Source of the DNA: Mesorhizobium sp. dw_380
GTDB taxonomy: Bacteria; Pseudomonadota; Alphaproteobacteria; Rhizobiales; Rhizobiaceae
NCBI RefSeq assembly: GCF_018588885.1
Contig: NZ_JAFFIW010000010.1
Span: forward strand, 124,001 to 188,000
Direction of reading: 5' to 3'
DNA: 64,000 nucleotides
Part shown: positions 35,765 to 44,905 of the stretch, piece by piece
How positions within the stretch are numbered: position 1 is the first letter of the stretch
Layout of the letters: each line of letters opens with the position of its first letter
The notes under the pieces: generated by a model
Databases searched by the model: none
What the model was told of the DNA's origin: nothing
What the model saw: the letters and a program-made list of their open reading frames with translations, nothing else
Translations under genes and position numbers: made by a program

Positions 35765-38750
35765 TGAGGCGCCCTCCCGTCTCGTCGAAGAACACCATGC
35801 CGGTAACCTCCACTTCGATCACTCCGTTCGGCATCGGCACGTAGAGCGTGTCGCCCATCCGGTCGCGGCCGCCGGCGACCAGCGCCAGCGCGATCGAGCG
35901 GCCGCAATTCTGTGACCAATAGCTCGAGGTGACATGGCCGATCATCTTCATCGGGATCGCTTGTTTGGGATCCTCGACGATCTGCGCGCCTTCCTCCAGC
36001 ACCACCTTTGGGTCCTTGGTCTTGAGCCCGACCAGCTGCTTGCGGCCCTTGGCGACCAGGTCCGGCCGTGTCAGGCCCCTGATACCGACGAAGTCGGCCT
36101 TCTTCTTGCCGACCGCCCAGTCGAGACCGGCATCGTTCGGCGTCACCGTGCCGTCGGTGTCCTGGCCGACGATGATATAACCCTTTTCGGCGCGCAGAAC
36201 GTGCATCGCCTCGGTGCCGTAAGCGGTGGCGCCGTGCTTCTGGCCCTCGGCCCAAAGCGCCTCCCAGACGGCCTGGCCGTAATCGGCCGGAACATTGACC
36301 TCGAAGCCGCGCTCGCCGGTGAACGACATGCGGAACAGCCGGGTCGGCACGCCGCAGATCTTGCCCTCGCGCACCGACATATGCGGCAGCGCCTCATCCG
36401 ACATGTCGATGCCCTCGACCAGCGGCGCGATGATGTCGCGAGACTTCGGCCCCTGTACGGCGATGACCGCCCATTGCTCGGTGATCGAGGTCAGCCAGAC
36501 ATTGAGATGCGGGAACTCGGTCTGGAGATAGTCCTCCATGTGGTTCATGACGCGCGGCGCGCCGCCCGTCGTCGTCGTCACATGGAAACGGTCGGGCGCA
36601 AGTCGTCCAACAACGCCGTCATCATAGATGAAGCCGTCCTCGCGCAGCATGATGCCATAGCGGCAGCGGCCGGGCTCCAGCTTCTCCCACGGATTGGTGT
36701 AGAGCAGCTCCATGAACTTGGCGGCATCGGGGCCGACCACCTCGATCTTGCCCAGTGTCGAGGCATCGAACAGTCCGGCATTGGTACGAACCGCGACACA
36801 TTCGCGGTCGACCGCCGCATGCATGTCTTCGCCGGCCTTGGGGAAATACCAGGCGCGCTTCCACTGGCCGACATCCTCGAACACAGCGCCTTGCGCTTCG
36901 GCCCAGGGATGGATCGCTGTCTTTCGCGTCGGGTCGAACAGAGGGCCGCGCGCATGGCTGACGATCGCGCCGAACGTCACCGGCGTATAGGGCGCGCGGA
37001 ACGTGGTCAGCCCGACCTCCGGGATCGGCTTGCCGAGCGTTTCCGCCGCGATCGCCAGGCCGTGCATGTTGGAGGTCTTGCCCTGGTCCGTCGCCATGCC
37101 GTTGGTGGTGAAGCGCTTGACGTGCTCGATCGAGCGCATGCCTTCATGCACCGCCTGGCGAATATCCTTGGCGGTGACGTCGTTCTGGAAATCGACGAAG
37201 GCCTTCACCGTCGTGTCAGGCCCGGCGCCGGGCGCCGCGCCCAGCATGCCGCGCGACCAGTTCTCCGAGCCATCGACCTTCGGCTTGGTGCCCTTGGCGG
37301 TTTTGCCGCCGGCATCCCTGGCCGCCTTGGCGCCAGCCGCATAGGCCTCGTCCACAGTCGCCGACAGGCCGTCGGTGCCGTTGCAGGCACCGACCGAAAC
37401 GCAATCCTGCGCATAGGTGCCCGGCACGAAGCGCTTGGTCTCGTCGTTGAAGGCAACCTTGCCGCGCGACTGCGAAAACAGATGCACCGACGGCGTCCAA
37501 CCAGCCGACATCAGGATCGCATCGACCGGAATGGTGCGCTCGCCGCCGCCATTCTTCGGCTGCACGGTCATCGACGACACCCGAAGCTTGCCGCCGGCGC
37601 GGATCACGGCGCGGCCGAAATTGATCTCGATGCCGAGCGCCCTCGCCTCGTCGATCACCGGCCCGGTCGGGTTGTCGCGCAGATCGACGATCGCCGCCAC
37701 ATTGACGCCGGCCTTCTTCAGGTCGATCGCCGCCGCGTAAGCCGAATCGTTGGCGGTGTAGACGCCGACATTCCTGCCGACCGCCACGCCATAGTGATTG
37801 AGGAAGGTGCGCGCAGCACCCGCCAGCATGATGCCGGGCCGGTCATTGTTGGCGAACACCATGTGCCGTTCGATGGCGCCGGAGGCGAGCACGACGCACT
37901 TGGCGCGCACCTGCCACAGCCGCTCCCGCGGCAAATCGTGGCCGGGGGCCTTCAAATGATCGCTGACACGCTCCACCAGGCCGACGAAATTCTGCGCGTA
38001 GTAACCGAAAGCCGTGGTGCGCGAGAGCACCCGGACATTGTCCATGGCGCTCAGCTTGGCGATCGCTGCCTGCGCCCAGGCAAAGCCGCCCTGGCCGTCG
38101 ATTTTCGCACCGCTCTCGAAACGCAGGCTGCCGCCGAACTCGGCCTGCTCGTCGGCGAGGATGACACGCACGCCGGTCTCGGCCGCCGCCAACGCCGCCG
38201 CGATGCCGGCCGCGCCGCCGCCCAGCACCAGCACGTCGCAATGCGCGTAGCGCGACGAGTAATGGTCGGGATCGGGCTTGTCCGGGGAAACGCCAAGGCC
38301 GGCGGCTTCGCGGATCTTGGGCTCGTAAAGGCTCTTCCAGGCCGCCTTGGGCCACATGAAGGTCTTGTAGTAGAAGCCGGCCGAAAACAGCGGCGATGCC
38401 AGGTCGTTCACAGCACCCACGTCGAAGGACAGCGAGGGCCAGCGGTTCTGCGAGTTGGCGGCGAGCCCGTCATAGAGCTCCTGCACGGTCGCCCGCACGT
38501 TCGGCGTCTTGCGCGCGTCGTCACGCACGATCTGCACCAGCGCGTTGGGCTCTTCCGCGCCGGCGGAGAGCACGCCGCGCGGCCGATGGTACTTGAACGA
38601 GCGGCCGACCAGATGCACGCCATTGGCAAGCAGCGCCGAGGCGAGCGTATCGCCCTCGATGCCGGTATAGGACTGGCCGTCGAAGCTGAACCGCGCGGTC
38701 CTGACCTGGCTGAGACGACCGGCGCTCGGAATGCGGAACGCGCTGCTCAT
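35757..38750 (-). CDS. soxA: Sarcosine oxidase alpha subunit
   Basis: The 997-residue large subunit. The N-terminal 2Fe-like/SoxA domain contains GRSFKYHRPRGVLSAGAEEP, followed by an NAD-binding fold at about 165-200 (CDVLVLGGGAAGIAAALAAAE). The C-terminal half is a T-protein-like aminomethyltransferase/folate domain (GLFDASTLGKIEVVGPDAAKF, GERGFEVNVPADYGQAVWEAL). It oxidatively demethylates sarcosine with SoxB and passes the methyl carbon to tetrahydrofolate. It overlaps soxD by 4 bases. Confidence 0.95.
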   Translation of the reverse strand: MSSAFRIPSAGRLSQVRTARFSFDGQSYTGIEGDTLASALLANGVHLVGRSFKYHRPRGVLSAGAEEPNALVQIVRDDARKTPNVRATVQELYDGLAANSQNRWPSLSFDVGAVNDLASPLFSAGFYYKTFMWPKAAWKSLYEPKIREAAGLGVSPDKPDPDHYSSRYAHCDVLVLGGGAAGIAAALAAAETGVRVILADEQAEFGGSLRFESGAKIDGQGGFAWAQAAIAKLSAMDNVRVLSRTTAFGYYAQNFVGLVERVSDHLKAPGHDLPRERLWQVRAKCVVLASGAIERHMVFANNDRPGIMLAGAARTFLNHYGVAVGRNVGVYTANDSAYAAAIDLKKAGVNVAAIVDLRDNPTGPVIDEARALGIEINFGRAVIRAGGKLRVSSMTVQPKNGGGERTIPVDAILMSAGWTPSVHLFSQSRGKVAFNDETKRFVPGTYAQDCVSVGACNGTDGLSATVDEAYAAGAKAARDAGGKTAKGTKPKVDGSENWSRGMLGAAPGAGPDTTVKAFVDFQNDVTAKDIRQAVHEGMRSIEHVKRFTTNGMATDQGKTSNMHGLAIAAETLGKPIPEVGLTTFRAPYTPVTFGAIVSHARGPLFDPTRKTAIHPWAEAQGAVFEDVGQWKRAWYFPKAGEDMHAAVDRECVAVRTNAGLFDASTLGKIEVVGPDAAKFMELLYTNPWEKLEPGRCRYGIMLREDGFIYDDGVVGRLAPDRFHVTTTTGGAPRVMNHMEDYLQTEFPHLNVWLTSITEQWAVIAVQGPKSRDIIAPLVEGIDMSDEALPHMSVREGKICGVPTRLFRMSFTGERGFEVNVPADYGQAVWEALWAEGQKHGATAYGTEAMHVLRAEKGYIIVGQDTDGTVTPNDAGLDWAVGKKKADFVGIRGLTRPDLVAKGRKQLVGLKTKDPKVVLEEGAQIVEDPKQAIPMKMIGHVTSSYWSQNCGRSIALALVAGGRDRMGDTLYVPMPNGVIEVEVTGMVFFDETGGRLNG

Positions 38751-39058
38751 TTGGCAACCACTTCGTTGGAGTTTTTCGGCAGCTTGGAAGGCTTCGGTTC
38801 GCCGGCCTTGTAGGTCATGATGAACTTGTCGGTGACGGTGTCGCGCACCGCGTTGAAGAAGCGCGCGCAGCCATGCATGTGCCGCCAGCGCTCATAGATG
38901 ATGCCCTTGGGGTTCGAGCGGATGAAGAAGAATTTCTCGAAATCGTCGTCGCTCTCGCCAGCCATGTTTGCCGAGCGCGCGATATGCGCCTCGCCGGCGT
39001 TGCGGAATTCGAGCTCCGGGCGCTCTTCCTCACAATAGGGGCAGCGGATGAGAAGCAT
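38747..39058 (-). CDS. soxD: Sarcosine oxidase delta subunit
   Basis: A 103-residue zinc-binding SoxD subunit. CPYC lies at residues 6-9 (MLLIRCPYCEEERPE), and the partner ligands are probably in RHMHGCARFFNAVRDT near residues 60-76. The start at 39058 is chosen because SoxD proteins begin MLLIxCPxC; the longer upstream reading is not conserved-looking. It overlaps soxA by 4 bases and follows an unrecognised ORF after 11 bases. Confidence 0.92.
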   Translation of the reverse strand: MLLIRCPYCEEERPELEFRNAGEAHIARSANMAGESDDDFEKFFFIRSNPKGIIYERWRHMHGCARFFNAVRDTVTDKFIMTYKAGEPKPSKLPKNSNEVVAK

Positions 39059-39069
39059 CGTCTTCGTTC

Positions 39070-39495
39070 CTACAATTCGCCGTGGCCGACGCGGGCGCCG
39101 GCCGGTTGGTCGCAAAGCCTCTGGCCCATGGCTGCGAAAGGCGCGACGAGCCGGATGCGCTCCTCCACGCTTGCGGCCGGGCGAAACAGGTCGCGATACG
39201 CCATGTTGCCGATGGTGAGTTGCATCGGATCGGTTGTAACGATGACGCGACGCGGCTCGAATGTGTCGTCCTCGTCGAGATCGGAAGGCCTGTTCTCCAC
39301 GAACATGACCACCTTCTGGCCACCGCTCCACACACAGGCCAGTATGCCGTCGTCGACCGAAAACGGCCAGTTGGCCTCGTTTCCGGCACGGCTGATCGGC
39401 TGCGTGCGTACTTCGTACGGCGTAGGCAAATGGAATATGCCCCGTTCCCCCGCCAGCATCAGCGGCATTGCGACAGCGATCTCAGCCATCGTCAT
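39070..39495 (-). CDS. Unrecognised ORF inside the sarcosine oxidase operon
   Basis: A 141-residue product between soxB and soxD. Its ATG overlaps the soxB stop (ATGA) and its own stop is 11 bases before soxD, so it is almost certainly translated with the operon. Visible features are a hydrophobic start ([19 protein letters not shown]), a proline-bearing stretch IFHLPTPYEVRTQPISRAG, and an acidic middle ENRPSDLDEDDTF. The Cys residues are isolated (ILACVWSGG, GQRLCDQ). I cannot assign a family; it is not one of the four canonical subunits. Confidence 0.72.
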   Translation of the reverse strand: MTMAEIAVAMPLMLAGERGIFHLPTPYEVRTQPISRAGNEANWPFSVDDGILACVWSGGQKVVMFVENRPSDLDEDDTFEPRRVIVTTDPMQLTIGNMAYRDLFRPAASVEERIRLVAPFAAMGQRLCDQPAGARVGHGEL

Positions 39496-40748
39496 CAGTG
39501 TGCCACCGCCGCCGCCGCCGCCTCATCGATGAGGCGGCCGGTGCGGAAGCGCTCGATGGTGAAGGGCGCGTTGATCGGATGCGGATCGTCCTTGGCGATG
39601 GTGTGGGCAAAGACATGGCCCGAACCGGGCGTCGCCTTGAAGCCGCCCGTGCCCCAGCCGCAATTGACGTAGAGGCCAGGCACCGGCGTCTTGGCCAGGA
39701 TCGGCGAACGGTCCGGCGTGACGTCGACGATGCCGCCCCACGAGCGCAGCATCTTCATGCGCGTGAAGATCGGGAACATCTCGCAGATGGCGTCCAGCGT
39801 ATGCTGCAATATATGCAGGCCGCCGGTCTGCGAATAGGAGACATACTGGTCGGTGCCGGCGCCGATCACCAGCTCGCCCTTGTCGGACTGCGAGATATAG
39901 GCGTGCACCGTGTTCGACATGACCACGCAAGGCACCACCGGCTTGACCGGCTCCGACACCAGCGCCTGCAGCGGGTAGCTCTCCAGCGGCATGCGCACGC
40001 CGGCCATGTTCATGATCACCGAGGAATGGCCGGCGGCGACGACGCCGACCTTCTTGGCGCCGATGAAGCCGCGCGTCGTGTCGACGCCCATGACCGCGCC
40101 ATTGGCGGCCCGCTTGACGCCGGTGACCTCGCAATTCTGTATGATGTGAACGCCGCGCGCCGAGGCGCCGCGCGCATAGCCCCATGCCACTGCGTCGTGG
40201 CGCGCCGTGCCGCCGCGCCGCTGCAGCGCGGCACCGACCACCGGGTAGCGCGCATCCCTGGAGATGTTGAGCGGCGGGCAGAATTCCTTGGCCTGCTCCG
40301 GCGACAGCCATTCATTGTCGATGCCGTTCAGCCGGTTGGCATGGACATGGCGCTTCAGCACCTGGATATCGTGCACATTATGCGCCAGCATCATGACGCC
40401 GCGTGCCGAATACATGACGTTGTAGTTGAGCTCCTGGGAGAGCCCGTCCCACAGCTTCAGCGCATGGTCGTAGATCCCGGCGCTCTCGTCATAGAGATAG
40501 TTGGAGCGGATGATGGTGGTGTTGCGGCCGGTATTGCCGCCGCCGAGCCAGCCTTTTTCCAGAACCGCGACATTGGTGATGCCGTGCACGGTGGCGAGAT
40601 AATAGGCGGTGGCCAGGCCATGGCCGCCGGCGCCGACGATGATGACGTCGTATTCCTTCTTCGGCTCGGGCGAGGACCACTGTTCCTCCCAGCCCTTGTG
40701 GCCGCGCATGGCCTCGCGGGCGATGGCGAATACCGAATATTTTTTCAA
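39495..40748 (-). CDS. soxB: Sarcosine oxidase beta subunit
   Basis: A 417-residue DAO-type flavoprotein carrying the catalytic site. The FAD motif [18 protein letters not shown] is near residues 34-51. [20 protein letters not shown] follows. The [17 protein letters not shown] segment holds the His expected to bind FMN covalently. The C-terminus reads [19 protein letters not shown]. It is the first gene of the operon and starts beside a 203-base divergent promoter region with a 9-bp inverted repeat. Confidence 0.94.
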   Translation of the reverse strand: MKKYSVFAIAREAMRGHKGWEEQWSSPEPKKEYDVIIVGAGGHGLATAYYLATVHGITNVAVLEKGWLGGGNTGRNTTIIRSNYLYDESAGIYDHALKLWDGLSQELNYNVMYSARGVMMLAHNVHDIQVLKRHVHANRLNGIDNEWLSPEQAKEFCPPLNISRDARYPVVGAALQRRGGTARHDAVAWGYARGASARGVHIIQNCEVTGVKRAANGAVMGVDTTRGFIGAKKVGVVAAGHSSVIMNMAGVRMPLESYPLQALVSEPVKPVVPCVVMSNTVHAYISQSDKGELVIGAGTDQYVSYSQTGGLHILQHTLDAICEMFPIFTRMKMLRSWGGIVDVTPDRSPILAKTPVPGLYVNCGWGTGGFKATPGSGHVFAHTIAKDDPHPINAPFTIERFRTGRLIDEAAAAAVAH

Positions 40749-40817
40749 CGCGTTCTAGCCTCGCAAATGGCGGCGGGGCGTTCACTCGGCCCCGGCGCGC
40801 GAGGTGTATCACTAGCG

Positions 40818-40845
40818 AAACAGCGCTTCCACCCTTGCGCTGTTT
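40818..40845. promoter_or_regulatory. Inverted repeat in the soxB/DUF2568 divergent promoter region
   Basis: AAACAGCGC and GCGCTGTTT form perfect 9-bp arms separated by 10 bases, about 70 bases upstream of soxB. This is a candidate operator for a dimeric regulator of the sarcosine operon, or a leader hairpin. No regulator gene is adjacent. Confidence 0.45.
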
Positions 40846-40951
40846 GCGACGGCGCTTGCCGTTTTGCGCCGCGACGAAAAAGACGCATGCTCTCTGGCTG
40901 CCACGAGGGCTTTCAGTCACATTGCCGGTCGCGAAACTCCGGAGGGCGACC

Positions 40952-41320
40952 GTGGGCAATGCCTGGTGGAACTTGACGTTGCGTTTCCTGCTGGAGCTTG
41001 CGGCCTTGCTCGGCCTGGGCATGGCGGGCTGGAGCTTCTCCAGCGGATGGTGGCGCTGGGTCTTCGCCCTGGCCCTGCCGCTCATTGCGGCCGCCTTGTG
41101 GGGTACTTTCGCCGTGCTCGACGATCCAAGTCGGTCAGGCCGCGCACCGGTACCGGTGCCGGGTGCGGTGCGGCTGGTGCTCGAACTGATCATTCTGTTC
41201 GGCGGTGCCGCTGGTTTCCATGCCGCCGGTTACACCACCTCCGGCATCATCGTCGCCCTGCTCATCGCCATCAGCTACGCCTTTTCGCTCGACCGCCTCA
41301 GCTGGCTGCTGAAGCAATAG
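40952..41320 (+). CDS. YrdB family (DUF2568) small membrane protein
   Basis: A 122-residue protein with four hydrophobic segments: FLLELAALLGLGMAGWSFSS, WVFALALPLIAAALWGTFAV, LVLELIILFGGAAGFHAAGY and SGIIVALLIAISYAFSL. The DDPSRSGRAPVPVPGAVRL loop is typical of DUF2568. The GTG at 40952 with GGAGGG seven bases upstream is preferred to the in-frame TTG at 40835, which would add 39 basic residues. The function of the family is unknown. Confidence 0.8.
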   Translation: MGNAWWNLTLRFLLELAALLGLGMAGWSFSSGWWRWVFALALPLIAAALWGTFAVLDDPSRSGRAPVPVPGAVRLVLELIILFGGAAGFHAAGYTTSGIIVALLIAISYAFSLDRLSWLLKQ

Positions 41321-41420
41321 TTCGAAGCGACAGGGGCCTTCGCAGGTATCGGGTGGCTCCGACCTGCCCTATTTGCGACCAAGCATCCGATTGCCGGCGG
41401 GACCGGCACGAAGAACAAGG

Positions 41421-42188
41421 ATGCAAAAGATGCTCGCACTTGCCGACAAGATCGCCATCGTCACCGGCGCCAGCTCCGGCATCGGCCGCGCCACCGCAAA
41501 ACTCTTCGCCGAGGAAGGCGCGAAGCTCGTCGTCTCCGCCCGCCGCCAGGCCGAGCTTGATGCGTTTGTCGCCGAAATCGCGGACGCCGATGGCACGGCT
41601 GTCGCCCTTGCCGGCGACGTCAGGGACGAAGCCTATGCGAAAGCCCTTGTCGATCTGGCGGTCGAAAGCTTCGGCGGCCTCGACATCGCCTTCAACAATG
41701 CCGGCGCCGTCGGCCTGATGGCGCCGCTGCCCGACATGATGCCGGCGGCGTGGCACGAGACGATGGATACCAACCTGACCAGCGCCTTTCTCGGCGCGAA
41801 GTACCAGATACCGGCCATGCTGGAGCGCGGTGGCGGCTCGCTGATCTTCACCTCCAGCTTTGTCGGCTACACCGCCGGTATGCCGGGCATGGCCGCCTAC
41901 GCCGCAGCCAAGGCAGGCCTGATCGGCCTGACCCAGGTGCTGGCCGCCGAATATGGTCCGAAAGGCCTGCGCGTCAATGCACTGCTGCCCGGCGGCACCG
42001 ACACGCCCGGCGCGACGACGACCACGCCGCAAGCCCGCGCCTTCGTCGAAGGCATCCACGCCTTGAAGCGCATGGCACAGCCGCAGGAGATTGCCCGCTC
42101 GGCGCTCTACCTCGCCTCCGACGCATCGAGCTTCACCACCGGGACCGCGCTGTTTGCCGATGGCGGCGTGTCGATCAACCGGACGTGA
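41421..42188 (+). CDS. SDR family oxidoreductase
   Basis: A 255-residue short-chain dehydrogenase. It has IVTGASSGIGRATAKLFAEEG near residues 10-30, FNNAGAVG near 88-95, the catalytic segment AAYAAAKAGLIGL, and the C-terminal FADGGVSINRT. The start at 41421 has AAGGA upstream; the in-frame extension to 41373 is not part of the fold. It is monocistronic and the substrate is unknown. Confidence 0.88.
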   Translation: MQKMLALADKIAIVTGASSGIGRATAKLFAEEGAKLVVSARRQAELDAFVAEIADADGTAVALAGDVRDEAYAKALVDLAVESFGGLDIAFNNAGAVGLMAPLPDMMPAAWHETMDTNLTSAFLGAKYQIPAMLERGGGSLIFTSSFVGYTAGMPGMAAYAAAKAGLIGLTQVLAAEYGPKGLRVNALLPGGTDTPGATTTTPQARAFVEGIHALKRMAQPQEIARSALYLASDASSFTTGTALFADGGVSINRT

Positions 42189-42317
42189 AGGCTTTTTCCA
42201 GGCGAACTTTGCGTGTTCGTCCAAGTGACGCAGGCCGCCGGTCTTGCTTTTTCGGCGCGATTTGGCGATTCCGTTTCCTGTCGAAACGGGTCTTTTGCCA
42301 AAACAGGTCCTGGAACC

Positions 42318-42704
42318 ATGATGCTGATCAGAACCTACGTGGCCGCGAGCGCGATCGAGGGCGTCGGCATGTTCGCCGCCGAGCCGATCAGGAAGGGCGC
42401 CTGGATCTGGCGCCTCGATCCTGATTTCGACCGGCTGATCCCGGTGGACAAATATGAGGCGGCATCGCCGCCGCTGAAGGAATTGCTCGATCGCTACGCT
42501 TATCCGAGTCCGGATCGGCCAGGTTTCATGGTCTATGAAGTCGACAATGGCCGTTTCATGAACCATTCGGCGACGCCGAACACCGATTTCTCGCAGTACG
42601 GCGGCGCGACCGCGACCCGCGACATCGCTGTTGGCGAGGAGATCACCTGCGACTATGGTGAGTTCTTCGAGGATTTCGAGCGGCTGCACCTGGCCACGGC
42701 GTAG
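42318..42704 (+). CDS. SET domain-containing protein
   Basis: A compact 128-residue single SET domain. It contains SAIEGVGMFAAEPIRKGAWIWRL (N-SET), GRFMNHSATPNTDF (the NHS-x-x-PN cofactor motif), and GEEITCDYGEF (C-SET with the catalytic Tyr). These bind S-adenosylmethionine and methylate lysines; bacterial targets are mostly unknown. The start is the ATG pair at 42318/42321. It lies alone between an SDR gene and rpsU. Confidence 0.85.
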   Translation: MMLIRTYVAASAIEGVGMFAAEPIRKGAWIWRLDPDFDRLIPVDKYEAASPPLKELLDRYAYPSPDRPGFMVYEVDNGRFMNHSATPNTDFSQYGGATATRDIAVGEEITCDYGEFFEDFERLHLATA

Positions 42705-42879
42705 TTTGCCCTATCTCCACGCAACCCGTGGCGATTTGGCCGTTGTCCTTCATTTCGACTGTGGACAGCGAGGCCTGATTCTGCTATCAGCCGCCACAAT
42801 TCGTGGTGCCGACCGCCGCGGTGGCTAGTGGCTATGGCTACTTGCCTTTTGATATCAAACCCGAAAGACAGGATTGCCC

Positions 42880-43146
42880 GTGCAGGTACTCGTCCGCGAC
42901 AATAACGTTGATCAGGCGCTTCGCGCGCTCAAGAAGAAGATGCAGCGCGAAGGCATTTTCCGCGAAATGAAGATGCGCGGTCACTACGAGAAGCCGTCCG
43001 AGAAGCGCGCCCGCGAAAAGGCGGAAGCCGTACGCCGCGCCCGCAAGCTGGCACGCAAGCGCGCCCAGCGCGAAGGCCTGCTGCCGATGACGCCGCGTCC
43101 AGTGGCTGCCGGCGGTGCTGCCGGGGCAGCGCGTCCGCCGCGCTGA
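42880..43146 (+). CDS. rpsU: 30S ribosomal protein S21
   Basis: An 88-residue S21. The conserved core [20 protein letters not shown] then [21 protein letters not shown] is followed by a rhizobial Arg/Lys-rich C-terminal extension ending in Ala/Gly/Pro. GTG at 42880 with AGGA seven bases before it gives the standard MQVLVRDNN start; a TTG two codons upstream is less likely. It is monocistronic and ends at a strong terminator. Confidence 0.95.
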   Translation: MQVLVRDNNVDQALRALKKKMQREGIFREMKMRGHYEKPSEKRAREKAEAVRRARKLARKRAQREGLLPMTPRPVAAGGAAGAARPPR

Positions 43147-43183
43147 TTAACGCCAATATTTCGTCCTTTTCGAAGGATACCAG

Positions 43184-43221
43184 GGTGGCGCGATGCGGAA
43201 TCGCCGCCACCTTTTTATTTT
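43184..43221 (+). terminator. Rho-independent terminator of rpsU
   Basis: GGTGGCG (43184-43190) pairs with CGCCACC (43205-43211). A further CGAT/ATCG pairing sits inside it with a one-base bulge and a short loop, and TTTTTATTTT follows at once. It lies 37 bases past the rpsU stop. Confidence 0.88.
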
Positions 43222-43287
43222 GATGTGACCGGCCCGGAGGGGGGATCCGGACCTGAATGACGCGGCGTAAGTGAGGACAGGGCAGAC

Positions 43288-44130
43288 ATGAACGCAACAA
43301 GCGTGGAGCGCGGGACCGCATTGCGTGGTTTCGCCCTGACGGCGGCCCTGCTTTCCGGATTGGCGCTTGCCGGCTGCCAGACATCAGGCCCGACCGGCGA
43401 GTTCAACAACATCGACAAGGCGCAAGGGTCGAGTGAGAACATCTCCTCGTTATCGGCGGTGATCCAGCGCAATCCCCAGGATCCGGAAGGCTACAATGTA
43501 CGCGGCTCGGCCTATGGTCGTGGCGGCCAGTACCAGGCGGCACTCAAGGATTTCAACCAGGCCATCCAGCTCAACCCGAATTTCTACCAGGCCTATTCCA
43601 ACCGCGCGCTGATCCAGCGCTTCCTCGGCAACCAGGAAGCCGCTCTTGCGGACTACAACCGCTCGATCCAGATCAACGGCAATTATGATGCCGCCTATAT
43701 CGGCCGCGGCAATCTCTACCGGAAGGCTGGCCGCACCCAGGACGCCTTCAGCGACTTCCAGAAGGCGATCCAGCTCGACACGACGGATGCCCGCGCCTAC
43801 CACAACCGCGGTCTGATCTATCAGAGCCAGGGTCAGCACAAATTCGCCATCGAGGATTTCTCGACCGCCATCTCGCTGGCGCCGGATGCGGCCGAGCCCT
43901 ACAACGGCCGTGGCCTCTCCTATCTGGCGACGGGCGACGAGGACAATGCCTTCTCCGATTTCAACATGGCCATCAAGCTCGATGGCCAGAACGCCGAGGC
44001 CTGGGCCAACCAGGCGCTGATCTATGAGCGGCGCGGCGACAAGGCGAAGGCGGCGAAAGCCTACCGCGAAGCCGTGCGCCTCAACCCCGGCTATCAGCCG
44101 GCCAAGGACGGCCTCGCCCGCGTCAGCTGA
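43288..44130 (+). CDS. TPR-repeat lipoprotein
   Basis: A 280-residue envelope protein. The lipoprotein signal ends with the lipobox LALAGC, placing the lipidated Cys at residue 30. From about residue 65 to the end there are six TPR-like 34-residue units, such as YNVRGSAYGRGGQYQAALKD and AYSNRALIQRFLGNQEAALA. It is probably an outer-membrane-anchored periplasmic scaffold. Family members are NlpI-like, but a specific role cannot be read. A hairpin lies 40 bases after the stop. Confidence 0.88.
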   Translation: MNATSVERGTALRGFALTAALLSGLALAGCQTSGPTGEFNNIDKAQGSSENISSLSAVIQRNPQDPEGYNVRGSAYGRGGQYQAALKDFNQAIQLNPNFYQAYSNRALIQRFLGNQEAALADYNRSIQINGNYDAAYIGRGNLYRKAGRTQDAFSDFQKAIQLDTTDARAYHNRGLIYQSQGQHKFAIEDFSTAISLAPDAAEPYNGRGLSYLATGDEDNAFSDFNMAIKLDGQNAEAWANQALIYERRGDKAKAAKAYREAVRLNPGYQPAKDGLARVS

Positions 44131-44170
44131 GATCCCTTCAGCCCCCCGGATAAACGTTGCGGGGTCATTT

Positions 44171-44192
44171 CGCGTGTCCAAAAAGACACGCG
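44171..44192 (+). terminator. Hairpin downstream of the TPR lipoprotein gene
   Basis: A perfect 8-bp stem CGCGTGTC/GACACGCG with the loop CAAAAA. No T-run follows, so it is at best a weak or factor-dependent terminator. It also lies in the leader region of the first DUF992 gene. Confidence 0.4.
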
Positions 44193-44337
44193 GCGCCGCA
44201 GATCGCCGCCTTCAAGGCAACCACGTGTTAACCGCTGCAGCAAGCCTTTGACCCTTGCCTTGTTCGCGCCAAGGTTTCGGCGGAACGGTCGTGCCACCCA
44301 GCCGTTACTTCGAAGCGATTTGCGAAAGGACCCTCCC

Positions 44338-44811
44338 ATGATCAAGAAACTCGCCTGCGCCGCCCTCGCCACCACGGTGTTCGCAACCGCCCCGGCCGGC
44401 GCCGGCAGGCTGCAGCTCGGCACGCTCGACTGCACCATCGATGGCGGCACCGCCTATATCGTGACGTCCAACAAGGGCGTGTCCTGCGTGTTCCGTCCCT
44501 CCCATCACGGACCGTCGGAGATCTACACCGGCGTCATCTCCAAGCTCGGCGTCGACCTCGGCCAGACGCATCAGGGCCAACTGGTCTGGGCGGTTCTTGC
44601 CGCGACCCGCGAGCGCGATGCGGGCGACCTTGCCGGCAGCTATTATGGCGTCAACGCCGAAGCCAGCGTCGTGACCGGCGGCGGCGCCAATCTGCTGGTT
44701 GGCGGCTTCGACAGCGCTTTCATGCTGGAGCCGCTCAGCGTCCAGGCACAGACCGGCCTCAATCTCGCCGTCGCCGTGACCTCGCTCGAGCTGATCCATT
44801 CGCTGAAGTGA
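44338..44811 (+). CDS. DUF992 domain-containing exported protein (1)
   Basis: A 157-residue protein. A signal peptide covers about residues 1-21 (MIKKLACAALATTVFATAPA). The mature domain has LGTLDCTIDGGTAYIV, VSCVFRP and TGVISKLGVDLG, a Cys pair typical of DUF992, and ends with ANLLVGGFDSAFMLEPLSVQ. It is probably periplasmic and its function is unknown. AAAGGA precedes the ATG. A paralog follows after 94 bases, suggesting tandem duplication. Confidence 0.85.
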   Translation: MIKKLACAALATTVFATAPAGAGRLQLGTLDCTIDGGTAYIVTSNKGVSCVFRPSHHGPSEIYTGVISKLGVDLGQTHQGQLVWAVLAATRERDAGDLAGSYYGVNAEASVVTGGGANLLVGGFDSAFMLEPLSVQAQTGLNLAVAVTSLELIHSLK

Positions 44812-44905
44812 ATGCATGGAGCCATGGGCTCCCACGACCCCTCACCCAGCGGCGCGGAACCGGATAGGATGGTTCCGCGCCGCTAAATTTTTGACGGGGA
44901 TAGCC

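Noticed and set aside
35934..38813. A long plus-strand open frame (959 codons) opposite soxA
   Set aside because: Antisense to a clearly identified sarcosine oxidase alpha gene and without protein-like composition or a ribosome binding site.
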